Positions 48,231 to 60,601 of a DNA stretch of 64,000 nucleotides are shown piece by piece (position 1 is the stretch's first letter; every line of letters begins with the position of its first letter). This DNA comes from Alitta virens (lineage: Eukaryota > Annelida > Polychaeta > Phyllodocida > Nereididae): the NCBI GenBank assembly GCA_932294295.1, contig OW028573.1:51182329-51246328 (forward strand), written 5' to 3'. The notes under the pieces were generated by a model that did not search any database, was not told the DNA's origin, and was given only the letters and a program-made list of their open reading frames with translations. Position numbers and translations under genes: made by a program.

Positions 48231-51200
48231 CTGTAATATGGAGATTGATTGAAAATAGTTAGTTCATTGTTATCTTCTGACTGATCACTATATAATAATA
48301 CCAATTTAAACTCAAAACTTGAAGCCGGTAGCTGATGATAGTGGGGTATGTGCAGGATGCTCCTCCAGTGCTGAGGCTTGCAGAACATGCTTGCTTTGCA
48401 CAGCAGTTGCATGGATAAAATCAGTTAAAAACTGTGTGGAAGACACTATGACCAACAGTCATGATTTCTACAGTAGCAATTGGGCAAGTAGCAATGATAT
48501 CATTAAAAATCTACATATGTAAAATATTGTAGGTGGATACACATACTAATTAGCTCATCAAAAAGATGACATAGCAAAATAAGAAAGGGGGAAAACAAAA
48601 TAGAGAAAGTCTCAAACTTAATCTGCATGAGAAGTTGCTTTATCAGAATAACTAATTATATGAAATCATTAGATGTAGGCCTACAAGAAGTCAAAACAAA
48701 CATAGTGTTATTATGTTATGTGTAATATAATGGCAGCTTATAGTAATAGCCAAAAAGAAAAACATATGAATATATATATATATATTCATAAGTTATTACA
48801 AGAAACCAAAATATAAGTTACAGCCAAATAAACTGCAGAGCAAGAATACATATGTTAGAACTTAGAGGTATAAAGTGATTACAAGGTACTGCTTATTAAG
48901 AGAACACACTAAATGTTAAATTTAAGGTAAAACATGCTGACACAAAGATAATTGTCTTTGTGGGACAGTAAACATACAAAGTTCGCAGGCATGCATTATC
49001 ATGAGGGGGAAAAAAAACAACAAGCAAAAGCACGAAGCAACTAGCATGCATTACTACATAGACTAATAAGGTACAGTAGATTCTTAAAGAAAAAAAATGA
49101 CAGTATGAATGATTCACGTGCAGTGATCAGCTGTTTTTGCAAACTTCTGATCTTAATGCAAAAAACATGATAATAGACCAAAAACGTTGCGTTTTGAGAG
49201 TTTAAACAAGCACATAGAAACCACTGCAGCAAAACACAGTACTGACAACATTCAAGATGATCAAACTTGAACTGTATGACATTTTTATACAAAAAAAATT
49301 CCTGTGAAATGCAGATTACAGATCATAGCAACATGACAGAATCAATAATAGAGTCATTTTCAAAAATAATTGATTAATTTGAGCTCATTTGCATTGGTCT
49401 GATTTTCATTAAGATATGGCCAAGCTTGTTTTCACCTGGCCAGTCATTAGGTGTCTGCAGTTTAGAGTCATTTGCTTTTATGCAAGGAGGCAATAATGTT
49501 GTATAAACGTAGCAGCCATAGCAATACTTCATAGACATTTACAGCTAGTTTCATATAGTACGGTTGAATCTAGACAGCTGTAGCCACCTTTTCCTGGCTG
49601 TAGCTATAACTGGCTAAAGCCAGCCGCTTCTGTCCATATAAATATAAACCTTCATAAATCTTAGAAATATATCCAATGTATAGTAAATATGATATGCAAT
49701 AGACATGCATCTTTACAACAATAAATGAAAATTATGCTTAACTCAATTTACGCAACAAACCGTGCTGCATGTCCTTTTAGATCTGTCTTTGAGTAGCCAG
49801 CTATAGCCAGAGAGTTCCGTTTTGTGGAAGGTTGCATTGTATTGCAGAAGTTATCTGGCTTTGTCTAGGTTCAATTTGACGGTTCGTTTGTAATGAAACT
49901 AACTGTATATGTACATCCTCACACCATTCTCGAAAATGTAACACGAATTATGTGATTTAGTTGTTGCTGTTCACATGTAATGTACATAGATTAATGTTCC
50001 TGATCATTCGTATTTGTGAAGTTGGTTGTCAGCGGTTGATCAAGAATGAAATTACTATCCGCTACATACAACTTAATGGGTTGAGAAGGAATCAATTGTT
50101 GAAATTTTTCGTTGAATGGGGTAGCTTACACTCCTAGATTTATGGTTTGTTGTCTTCTCCAATAACCATTCTTCTTAAAAGCGAATAACACTGATCTGCA
50201 AATCGTCTTAGTGACCATCAGCATATCAGTTGGCAGTCGGTCTGCACGGAGAAATAGCAGATAATTTTCTTCTCTTTATCGTACAATTTGACAGACAGTA
50301 TATGTATTTCAATTTGATATCAGGGAAGCATGAATCAATTTTATGTGAATAGTATTAAATCATTTGTTGTATGTTACTATTTGTGGCTCCATACTACAAC
50401 GTGGGTGGGAGTCTTATCTGTGACAATGAGATTATAGGGTTAATTTTATCTCTTAATGTCACACTTAAGGACCTTAACAACAATTTTATGGAGTGGATTA
50501 ATTTTGCACTGCGAATGTTAAAGACTTGTATCACGGAAACGAGGGAGTGTCAGTTTTTATTGCCATTTTTTGCTCCTTGGCTGTTGGGTGCTAATATAAA
50601 GCCAATGATGTTGCTTGATAGTGTTCACAGGAAAAGTTGAGCATTGCCTGGAAACTGGCGAGGGTGCACAGCCGGCCTGCTTGCTTAACTCCATCAACTC
50701 CCAGTGAAAGATGAGGATGCTTTCTAGCTGCTGCTGCTGCTGCTGCTACTGATGTTGCTGATGGTGGCGCATTTGTCTATAGCTCTTACCATTAGGGCGC
50801 ATTTTGTGCCACAAGCTGTCTGACTCTATAATTGCACCGATAAGGTAGCACACCTCATTCCCCCGGGCCAGTGGCTGTTAGATCCACCCTGGGACTGCTA
50901 CCCATCCCTGTGGGTCGATGTTGCTTACCTGAGATGTTTTCATGTGTACATTGTCGACACAGCACATCATCTAAAGTACACATGTAAGTAATGCCTCAAT
51001 GAATCGTACATTCAATCCTACCCTGCAGTTTATAACCTAGGATTCAATGAAATGCCATGCTATTATGATACTAAGCCATTAGGTATGAGCTATGAGAGGG
51101 CCAGGATAACCTAATCCTTCTTCTGTTGTGTACTTACGACCCATTTGGATTGGTTTGGTTCGTGACATACCATAGTTTCATACTCCCATGAACAAGATCT

Positions 51201-52131
51201 GATGCACCGAATGTAGTTTTATTCAGCCCAACTGCGGCGTACCGGCTTTTTACAGTTTGCACGTATTACATCCATTCGTCATATCATGCTGCAATAACAT
51301 CCTTTACGTGGTTATGAAGAATTTATATTGCATCCATCTTCATTAGAATTTGAATATTTTAATGGCTCATGTCCTCATATGAAATAATAACTCCATACAA
51401 TGTACGCCATCAATATTCGGCAGATTTGCGTGCTACTTTCATGTAGCGCAATAAAGTTAATAAATTGATTTATATGTAGCTAGGTCCTATAGATCTAGTT
51501 TATGTTGCCTAAATTAATATACTGCTTAAAATGCTGATTGTCCCGTGAATTCTGCTTTAATTATCATCTTCTTATTTTCCCTTGCCATCTTACTTCGAAT
51601 TTGTTTGCTGTGGTGACCTTCATTAGTTTCATTCTGGAAGAAGTGATTAACACCCAACGGATGAGCTTCGAGGATCAAAATTCACCAAAGCTCGCCAACA
51701 ATATCACCTGCCCAAGGGGAGTAAAATTTGCACTAAGCCTGATATGTCCTTTGAACGGCCGTCATGCGCACGCTTTGGGCAACGTTAATGACGTCATCCG
51801 AGACAATACGCCAGATTACGTGGCTCTGTGGTATGTCTTCAAGGCAAGGAGGCAGCCGGATGTTTGTGGAAAGACAGTCCTTGTAAAAATTATTCCTGTT
51901 AATCTTGGCAGTTACTTTTCTATCGGGGGGTGGATGGGAATATTAGTTGGTTTGAACACATTATATATTTTTTAGCGATGCTCTGCAGTCAATTTTTGGG
52001 GAATCCATCGACTTATGATGTCGAAGTTGTAATCTAATTTCGAATATTTAATTTTTTTCGGAATTTGGAAGCCTTTAGCAGAAAATTGAGGATTCTGGAA
52101 GGACCGCATTATGTCTACATCTCGATGTCTC
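48231..52131. other. Intergenic sequence, no gene seen
   Basis: It contains a TA palindrome at 48767-48790, CTG triplets at 50728-50762 and a CRE (TGACGTCA) at 51789-51796. The segment 48231-48412 may continue the 5' part of the LINE relic. The 145-codon frame at 51538-51975 starts with TTG and has no recognised domain. Confidence 0.45.
50728..50762. repeat. CTG triplet microsatellite
   Basis: Seven consecutive CTG units, then imperfect ones. Confidence 0.8.
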
Positions 52132-52315
52132 AATGCTACTGGGTCTGAAGCTTAGTCAGCTTATATGACCAGCTTTCAGAGGCAGACGTAATGATGAGAT
52201 GATAAGGTTTGGAGTCCGCACCATGTTACACATTTACCCCATGGGTGGTGGTTTAACATGCCTCAGCAATGCCACTGAGTACAATGCACCTCCAATTTAA
52301 CGGCTCATGTGATAT
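52132..52315 (-). mobile_element. tRNA-derived SINE, copy 2 (head missing, reverse orientation)
   Basis: The minus strand matches the body of copy 3 (GTTAAATTGG, then GCTGAGGCA, then CCATGGGGTAAATGTGT) and the 3' part of copy 1 (ATCTCATCATTA, then GTCTGCCTCTGA). No A/B-box head is present. Confidence 0.75.
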
Positions 52316-55101
52316 ACAATTGTCAATTGGTAATTCTTAAGCAAATCAACGGGGGCAGAATAAGGGGTCATTTGTTTCTGGCCCCATCTAGTTGGAAATT
52401 CAATCAAACAACAATCATCTCTTTCTTAAATAACTTTATTATATTTTTGATAACGCTTTTAATTTGTTTGCGTGGAAGTTCTCAAATTAACTTTAACTAC
52501 GCAAACAAAGCTTTCCATTCTAAATTTCACTCAAATCTAAATTGATATTTAAGCATTACAGCAGCTGATTTAAATGATGGAGAGCAGGTAGTTGATCCAA
52601 TCAAGTCAAGCTGCCCACTCAAGTGGAACCCTGCAGATGCCATAAGACCAACGATCATTATATCTGATCTGTTGTCAACCAATAAAAATGTAATCTTTAA
52701 GCTTAATTCACCTAAAACAAAATTAACCGCGTGTACGTAGTTAGTGAAATGGCTTTTAGGGCCTAAAACTCATTTTGAACCACATATTAGTGAAGTTTAC
52801 GGTCCACTTCTACACTGTATTCTCATATCGTAATTGCTATTTTTATGAAGCATGTGTTGATATTATGTACTTAATGAACCTTTAAAGTGAGATGAAAAAG
52901 AAGTAGTGTTAAAATAGATCTACATTTATGTCTATGGAGATAGTTTTATCCATTAATATTAAATCAGTAGTATTTATCATCCCTGTGTCCTGCCTTGATT
53001 GTTGTCAGATTTGGCTCTTTCTTTTTTGTGTTTATATATTGCGTAGAGCTAATGCGTTTGGTTGCCAGATAATCAACAATGTAATACTATGTAATATGCA
53101 GAGGCTTACTTTTTTGTAGTACTACAGGTAGGCCCTGGCAGTGTTTTCACAACAATTGTGCATTGAATTTTGATCTGTTACGCAGTGCTGGTGGCTATAA
53201 CCTAAGATGATATGCTGCTGGGCAGAGTCCTGGATAATACCCAACATATTTCTCATCCTCTAAGGATTGTTGTTGAAGCCAAGGTCCCGTATAAGACGCG
53301 TCAATCTCCTAATGACCACAGGCCAGATCAGTATGCTGCTGTCTGCTTTCTCGCATTCTCCATTATCATTGACGCGTCCATTTGTCCTGGCCACGTGTGA
53401 GCCCCGTCTGGTCAGCTTGACCACGAGCCAGAAAAGCCACCCAGAAGACCAGCTGTCCTTTCTGCAGATTAAGATGTGATTGCCAAATCACCCTGGCCCT
53501 CTTTACAAATGTGTGTACGATAGTAGCTATAGTTTGGCATTACAAGTCGCACTCATTCATATGGTGGACATGTTTTTCGCTTTGCTCATGAAAATTAATA
53601 CACATAATTAACACTGTGACGCCCACAACTGTTATATTGACACCCACAACTGTTATTGGGTGAGTCGAATGCCAATTTATATTGCATACATTACATGCAA
53701 TGAGTGTGTATGTACTCAGCTTAAATGGTATATTTCTATTCCTAATGTGTTTATTTTACCATTTGAATCATCTGACATGGTGAAATGCTAAGAAGAGTTA
53801 TGCCGAGAGAAAAGCAAGTGAACATGGCCACTATAAATATCGTGATGTTATTCTGGTACCCCAATAACACTTGGTGCGTGATATGGCCTCCTCGTCCTTC
53901 CCATGAGGGTGAAGTATTTCTCCGCTGAGGGGCGCTCTGCTCACTTGTTCCTGTCACCAGCCATTGTTCTTTTTGATGATGAGCGCCACCTGTGCCATTC
54001 TTCAATTAACATGGCCAGCATCAGTCTGCCTCCTAAGTGACAAGATGGCTGTGATGTAGGCACTCCAGAGAATGCTCCTCTGCCTCCTGTTTTGTTATAT
54101 GGCCCATTCATGGCTCTGTTTCTTCTCCCACCATCTCTAAATGTGGCATAATATTTTGCCACAATTCTTCCTCTGTCACTGCTCCTACAAAGGGCTGAAA
54201 GATGCCACGAGTCTCACCCTGAATATCTGCCTCTACGTCTTTGTTCATAAAGGTAGTGATCATTCTATATCTTGGCAATGTGTGATAGACCTAACAGTTC
54301 AAATAGTAGGGGCTCGTTTTACAATGTATTGCTAATATATTGACTCGAAGGGTTCCGTGCTGTGCAATAACATGGTGTGGAATCAGATAATTTCATCCGC
54401 TCTGGGAGTTGGCCGTGTAAGCTGAATAGAGACCTGTATTATTACAATTTTTGTTTTTGTTTTCTGAGGAGTTAACTGGGCACACCTTGAACTCTTTCTT
54501 ATGTTTCGTTCTCTCGTGACTCACAGCTGTAACAAGAGGTGAATTTCATGGGCACTATAAAAAGCTTAATATATTAATACCTCGTATAAGTAAAACATTT
54601 GCAAAAGTAAAACATTTTGAAAAAAAAAAGATAAATTTTAGTGGCTCAGGTGGGCGCAATTTACCTTTAGCCTTTTTAGGGCTGTAGTCTTTTATGATTG
54701 AATGAAAATCTATGTTTGTGTACGTCACTCTCTCGAAGTTTAATGATCTGCAGTATATGTTCTATAAAGGAATAACACAGGGTCTGAATAATTGATTTTA
54801 AAAGTTTGATTTGCTGAGTTGCTCAAAATTTTGTGAAAAGTTGCCAAAATTAGTTCAGTGTGTTATATTTATATGAATTTTTTTAAAATAATTTCACAGT
54901 CACCTACGCCAACTGCATTAGCTCATAAATCCTAATCATGCATACGATATTGCTCTCTTGAGAGTATCGACAAATTGTGTAACATTGTCAAGCAACGTAT
55001 CTTTAGTAATGGTGTAGCTTATCTATCTTTATGGGTCTCAGTCTTCTCAACAGTTAAATTTTTGTCTTCTGTTAGATTGAATATTAAAGTTTTTTTTGCA
55101 A
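52316..55101. other. Intergenic sequence, no gene seen
   Basis: Short chance frames only. Poly-A near 54621 and a short 'cacccacaactgttat' duplication near 53620-53656. No gene supported. Confidence 0.5.
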
Positions 55102-55412
55102 GCAGCTGGGTGCCCTAATGGTTAAGGCATCCGCCAATTCCACAATGGCTAGCTCTGATGAAGGTCCCGGGTTCGAACCCTGGCCCAAGGACTCTTCATG
55201 AGCTACATCACAGCTGGGATGTCGCTCGGATGAGATGTTAAATTGGTGGTATCTTGTCCTCGGTGTCTATGCTGAGGCAAATTAAAGACCCCATCCATGG
55301 GGTAAATGTGTGACATGGGTGGACACATCTCTATCTCACCTCATTAATCAACCCTCGATAGCGGCAAGAACTTGCCTTAGAAGGCTGCACTTTCCATACC
55401 TACCTACCTATC
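55102..55412 (+). mobile_element. tRNA-derived SINE, copy 3 (complete-looking)
   Basis: The head has GCCCTAATGGTTAAGGC (A-box region) and GGTTCGAACCC (B-box, 55170-55180). The body has GGATGAGATGTTAAATTGG, GGTGTCTATGCTGAGG and CCATGGGGTAAATGTGTGAC, and it ends with a CCTACCTACCTATC tail. The insert between the boxes is longer than in a normal tRNA and there is no acceptor-stem partner, so it is not a functional tRNA gene. Confidence 0.8.
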
Positions 55413-58295
55413 TTTAACTGGTGATGCCATCGTGCTATGGCAGAGTAAAACCTGATTTAATACATTTTTGGAATTCGTAGTATAGTACGGTGCATTGGTT
55501 ACGTAATATTTGCTATAATTGACAATGTGCATATTAGTTTGCTGCAGTGCCACACCCTTCTGATATGCCTGATATGCACAGTTTATTGTTGCTTTTTTAG
55601 AAGTTATCTGTTATCAAAAGAAACAAAATATGAAAAGAAAGAAAGAAAGGTTGGACTTAGTTGTAAAAAGTGCTCAAACAGGCAATACTTTTTGTTATGC
55701 CTTGTTTGTGTCATGTAGTGTTGCATGACTTTGCGGACTGGTTGTATGAACTTTGTCAAGACCTTCAGAATACATGACTTTTTGCAGATTTTGCACATAA
55801 AAGCAAAGAAAGGTGTACAATTAGAAGCTCAAACTTGTAATTATGATTGGCAGAGAACAGATGTGTCAATGCTGTACTGTACTAGACCAGAATCAACCCC
55901 GGGTGAATGCAAAAACAGTAAATTGCCCTATATAACAGAAGAAGCCTGACAACTTTAGCAGAAATGCGAAAACAAACGGTGCGCTTGTGTCGGTCCTTTG
56001 GGAGGCCCATCGTAGAATCTATGGGCATTAAATGCATAACATTCTAATAGAAGTTGGCAGGAAGATAACAGCAAACAGGATAGAGCCCTTCACCGTCAAC
56101 TGCAGGTGAACATGAGGAAGCTGAAGAGCAGGCAGCAGCAGGGTGGTTGGACAGGCGTTGCCTAGACAGGTCCTCTACGGATGCTGGCATGTGCTTCATC
56201 AGCACTCCTGCCTTTGTCTGAAGGGTAGAGGGGTAATCAACCCTCAGGGTGTCCACTAATTCCATCACCCTCATAATGAACCCCCTATAAAGGTATGTTA
56301 AGACCTCAGGCTGTCAATGCTTCATTCCAACCGCACTAAATTGCATGTGTCGTTTGCCCTATGTTACATGTTAATTTGCTGACACATTTTGGCCTATTTA
56401 TAACTGATGACCCAGATCATAACCAGTAATTATTAGGCCATCATTTTGAATTATGGCTTGTGCGCCACAAATTTGCTTGTAGAGGTAAGATCTTAGATGC
56501 GCTCTTTACTATTTATTGCTACTATACTTCCTTTTGCACCTGCCAGGTCATGTCAATATTGAAAATGTGTAATGCTCGACTGTTGCCAACTAATTGGCAT
56601 GTACAGTCTGTTTTCTCGTATTGCTAAGTTTACTTTTATATATATAGTTTTTTAACCCTACCTACAGTCAGCATGTTCTGTTGTAACCTTTTGTTTGAAA
56701 TTTGAGAAAAATGGCGCCGTCTGTGCTGTGTGATGCACTTTATTTTTATTTTTGGGTCCATTTTTGTAGCGTTTTTTTTAACTGTTGGCAAAGGCAGTTT
56801 TGCGTCATGATTGGGTAAATCAAATAAGGCTACATCACTTTTTGTAGTCGTTTTTAACTAATGAGCAATTCTGTAATTCTAGTGTAAAGCTGGTGACCCA
56901 GGGATTGATGTGGACAGTTTATGATGTTGGCAAGATCGATGAGGGTCTCACCTGGCAATGCTTCTGTGGTAGATTGGGTTGTTTGTTCTCTATGGAGGGA
57001 GACCGAGGAAAATGCACTCTACTGGAATCATCGGATGAGCCATTTCAATGCTCTGTGGTTTTGATGTTGTCTGTCAGTCTGTAATGCGCCATTAAAATAT
57101 CAATAGCCATTTAATATTCATCATCACAAGCTGCTGTCACTTTTGACACAGCAGACGTAGCTGCCAACTTTTTGACCTGTCCTGGCAATCCAAGATGGCC
57201 GAATGACACCGAATGGTTTTTGCGCATGCGAAGAGCTCACCGGGCAATTGAATTGCAGGTCAGTGGAGGAGAGGAATTGTCTTGGGGAGATTGTCTGGAG
57301 GAGATTGCCTCATCAGGAAACATGTAGGTCCTCCTTTCCTCTCAAACCTGTCCTCTTGTCTCCAAATTGAGTTACGGGAGATGTGTCAGTGATATGTAGG
57401 TGATCAGAAGTTTTCGTGTTCCCCCTTTTTTGGTCTGAGCAAATCACTGTTTCAATTGTCTCGTCTTTTACTTCTTATTTACTCTTGTGATATCTGGTGG
57501 TCTTGGTGTCCTCTTATAATCCTGTTTAAAGTTGGAAGATATGGCTCTAGATAAAATAGCATAAAACGTGAAAATCACAATTGGACGTTGAAGTTTTCAT
57601 TTACACTCAACAAGACAAATAACATAGTATAAAAGAAGAAGTGCTTCATTGCTTAGTCAATAGTCATTCCTCTGAAGTTATGACATTTCCTGTGGAGGGC
57701 AAGACTGATGTCTCTAAGCAGGATGATCGTAGGACTCCTCTGGTTGTTGTACAACAATCCCTCAACTCAGATAGGAAGCAACCAATGTGGAGTGTGTTCG
57801 TGTTCATGTTATACAACATGACGGAGAAGGATATCAATGAATTATTAAGTTAATAGCCTCTCAGTGTCTTTTATGATTGACTTTATCCGAAAGTGATCAG
57901 TTTATTAGTTTGGCCTGGTCAACATCACATCCGGTGTAAGACATTTAAAGTACTTGCCTGTAATGAAGATGGGACAACTTTAAAAGGGCAAAGAAGGGGT
58001 CATCATTTGAAGTCTTCTGGCAGGATCTTGTTTTCTGTCAAGAGACTGAGCAAGTGTAGCAAGACAATGGCTTCGATTATCGCCCATTAGCTGGCATATG
58101 GTCCACTTCTACAATCAGATTTGGGAGGGCTGTTGCTGGCCACTGGCTGTCCGGCAGCTGACCAGCCGTTCGCTCTAATTATGAAACCTTTATGCCAGAG
58201 GAGCACTGGTCCATGGTTAATGTGGTTAAGGGGGCTGCAGTGCAGCCATGGCGGTTTTTAGGAGCACGGACAACTCAATTAGACGATTGCATATG
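55413..58295. other. Intergenic sequence with one promoter-like motif pair
   Basis: Apart from the YY1/NRF1 pair at 57191-57230 nothing is supported. A minus-strand 76-codon frame at 56044-56274 reads smoothly and is preceded on that strand by a possible splice acceptor, but has no recognised domain. Confidence 0.45.
57191..57230. promoter_or_regulatory. YY1 and NRF1 motif pair
   Basis: CAAGATGGCC (YY1 consensus) at 57191-57200 and TGCGCATGCG (NRF1 core) at 57221-57230. In animals this pairing marks CpG-type promoters. No start codon or exon can be tied to it. Confidence 0.35.
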
Positions 58296-58656
58296 AAGAG
58301 GGGGCGGGGGGGGGGGCAAGGGGGGGGGGGCGTGACGCTTGATGGCTATGACATAGGGTGCTCTCAGATGCAGGGGGCAGGAAGTAGCTACAGGAAATGC
58401 TTTTTGACTTCATGTCCTTGTAACATGTAAAGACAGTCCTTCATGACCTATTCCAGAGGAAAAGGAGAAAAAAAAATCCATTTTCCTTTAAAAAAATGCT
58501 TTTAGTGAACCCTTTTTATAGATAGTCTCATTGTTGTAAGAGGGGTGGGCAAGGGGGGGGGGGGGGCGTGACGCTTGATGGCTATGACATAGGGTGCTCT
58601 CAAATGCAGGGGGCAGGAAGTAGCTACAGGAAATGCTTTTTGACTTCATGTCCTTG
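58296..58656 (+). repeat. Duplication block A-B-A'
   Basis: A (58296-58420) is repeated as A' (58538-58656) and includes GTGACGCTTGATGGCTATG plus a variable G-run. B (58422-58537) lies between them and is repeated at 59091-59206. Copies differ by only a few bases. Confidence 0.9.
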
Positions 58657-59090
58657 GCAACGTGTACTTCGCAAAGGTCTTTAGATACACACGTAGGCCC
58701 CAATAATACTGTTGCAAACCATGTGTACAGCAACTATCAGGGTCACAATCTCATCATTTGAGTTATAGCTGACTGTAATAACAGTGTAGCCCGTGAGGTA
58801 GCTTTGTGTTATGATCTCCAAAACAAATCTGACTTCGGTCTGCGTGGATTTCTGTTGCCTTTCATTAGCTTCATTTTGAACCTACCATTGTTCAACAGTC
58901 AAACAAATCTTTCACAATGCAAAGCCATCAATCTGTTTTGTGTTGTAGGGTGTTTTGTTATTGTCTTTAGGACTTGACAACAAAGATGCTCTTAAGCAAA
59001 TGAGTGATCTCTGATGTGATACATAATAACAAACTGCATTCGCTGAATGGAAATCTTCTGTCCTCAGAGAATATTTGTATGTACATTGTG

Positions 59091-59206
59091 AACATGTAAA
59101 GACAGTCCTTCATGACCTATTCCAGAGGAAAAGGAGAAAAAAAAATCCATTATCCTTTACAAAAATGCTTTTAGTGAACCCTTTTTATAGATAGTCTCAT
59201 TGTTGT
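59091..59206 (+). repeat. Duplication block B'
   Basis: Second copy of 58422-58537 with about two substitutions, separated from A' by 434 bp of single-copy sequence (X, 58657-59090). Confidence 0.9.
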
Positions 59207-60420
59207 GGGATTCTATATTGACCTAATTAACAATGGAATCATTCAAAAGAACAGGAATTGAGAGTACATGTTATACAATGATGAACTTATAACGACTTCA
59301 TTAGCTTGCATCTTCCTTTTTTTAAATAAACAGTGTAAATGGTATTGTTCCTTCATTATTAAGTCATTTGTATTATTTTATCAGTATTTATTGTTCAACA
59401 CAGTATGGCTCATGCAGCAATATGTCTCTGCGCCTGTTGGCATTGACATCGCAATTGTTGTTGCTTTTCACACAGTAAAAAAAATATATGGGTTTTAGAC
59501 CTTCACAGATGAGCTGCATTGTTTGCTTTGAAAGCCTTGATCATTTGTTTTCTTTACAATCATGGTATTTTATTTTTTAACATACTCTACAGCATAATAT
59601 TATTATTGAATGTAAACATGACCGGTTCGTGACTTCAGTTTTTGTGACATTGTCTGGCCCTTCTTTTATTTCATTATGAAGCAGTGAGATGTTATGAAAT
59701 TTCGTTTACATAAAGGTAATCCTAGCTCCTTTATGTTTTTTAAAGAATTTTCTTTGATGAGTAAAATAATTCATTGACCACGATTGATAACCCCTGGTCG
59801 TCTTGCATGCGAATTAATTTTGTTGTGGAAGAGAAGCTGCATATTGTGCGTTGTAAAGGTAAGTAAAATACTTACATTTGTAATTGGCCTCATCCCATGA
59901 AGAGACCCACACAAGGACTGCTGAAGATTACCCACTAAGGCATGTTATACAGGCTTGGTATTCTCTGTATACAGTGTTAATATGGACAATTGTAGCAGTG
60001 TAACAAACAAAATGGCCCAAATTTTTATTCTTTCAACGATGTGGTTGGACACGTGATATCCATATTTAAACAAAAGAACCAAGACACTGTTGCTCTTTGA
60101 TCATCCAAAGGCGGCACGGAGTGCCGCCTTTGTATGCATCGCTCCACGGAAGCCAGCGTGGCAAGGCATTGTATCCGCTTTTACAACTAGGTCGGCGGCA
60201 AATTTGAAAACGTATGTTAAGTCAATGGACACAAAACAATAGTGTCTGTGTGCCGAGATTTACACCACAAAAATGACTCTACAGACTTAGCATTTTGTCA
60301 GCAGGCAGTCGATGACTTGCTTCAGAGCTGTATACTTTTTGGTAGCATTTCGTCCAGTAGAAATTGGGACAAATCGCCAGTGAAAAGATGCATTTTTCAC
60401 GCTGTGCCTCTCCGGTGAAC
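59207..60420. other. Intergenic sequence, no gene seen
   Basis: A short perfect inverted repeat, CAAAGGCGGCAC / GTGCCGCCTTTG, at about 60106-60132 forms a compact GC hairpin. Nothing else is recognised. Confidence 0.45.
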
Positions 60421-60601
60421 AAGATGGCGAACTCCAACGGAAATGACCGAAGTTCTTTGTATGGCTTCCTGCATGTTCGGGCAAGAGGCCCCCGGCGGGG
60501 AATTATTGCAGTGTCTAAGCGTTGATTGGTCGTTCAATTTTGAAAACTCACCGGTGGCCTCTTTCCTTACTTTAATGTATTCGCGCATGCGCAGTGACGT
60601 G
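60421..60601. promoter_or_regulatory. CpG-type, possibly bidirectional promoter cluster
   Basis: AAGATGGCG (YY1) at 60421-60429, inverted CCAAT (ATTGG) at 60525-60529, palindromic NRF1 site GCGCATGCGC at 60583-60592 and CRE-like TGACGTG at 60595-60601, all in CpG-retaining sequence. On the minus strand an ATG inside the NRF1 site (60588) opens 12 codons that run into CCG|GTGAGT, a strong splice donor at 60551-60546. On the plus strand GACGG|GTATGT at 60611 is also donor-like. Confidence 0.45.

Noticed and set aside
51538..51975. 145-codon open frame
   Set aside because: TTG start, no recognised domain, AT-rich composition like the flanks.
55102..55180. Functional tRNA gene
   Set aside because: A and B boxes are present but the spacing is too long, no acceptor stem closes, and a SINE body and tail follow.
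56044..56274. Minus-strand 76-codon frame preceded by a possible splice acceptor
   Set aside because: Reads smoothly but matches no family I recognise, and the acceptor is weak; kept only as a remark.
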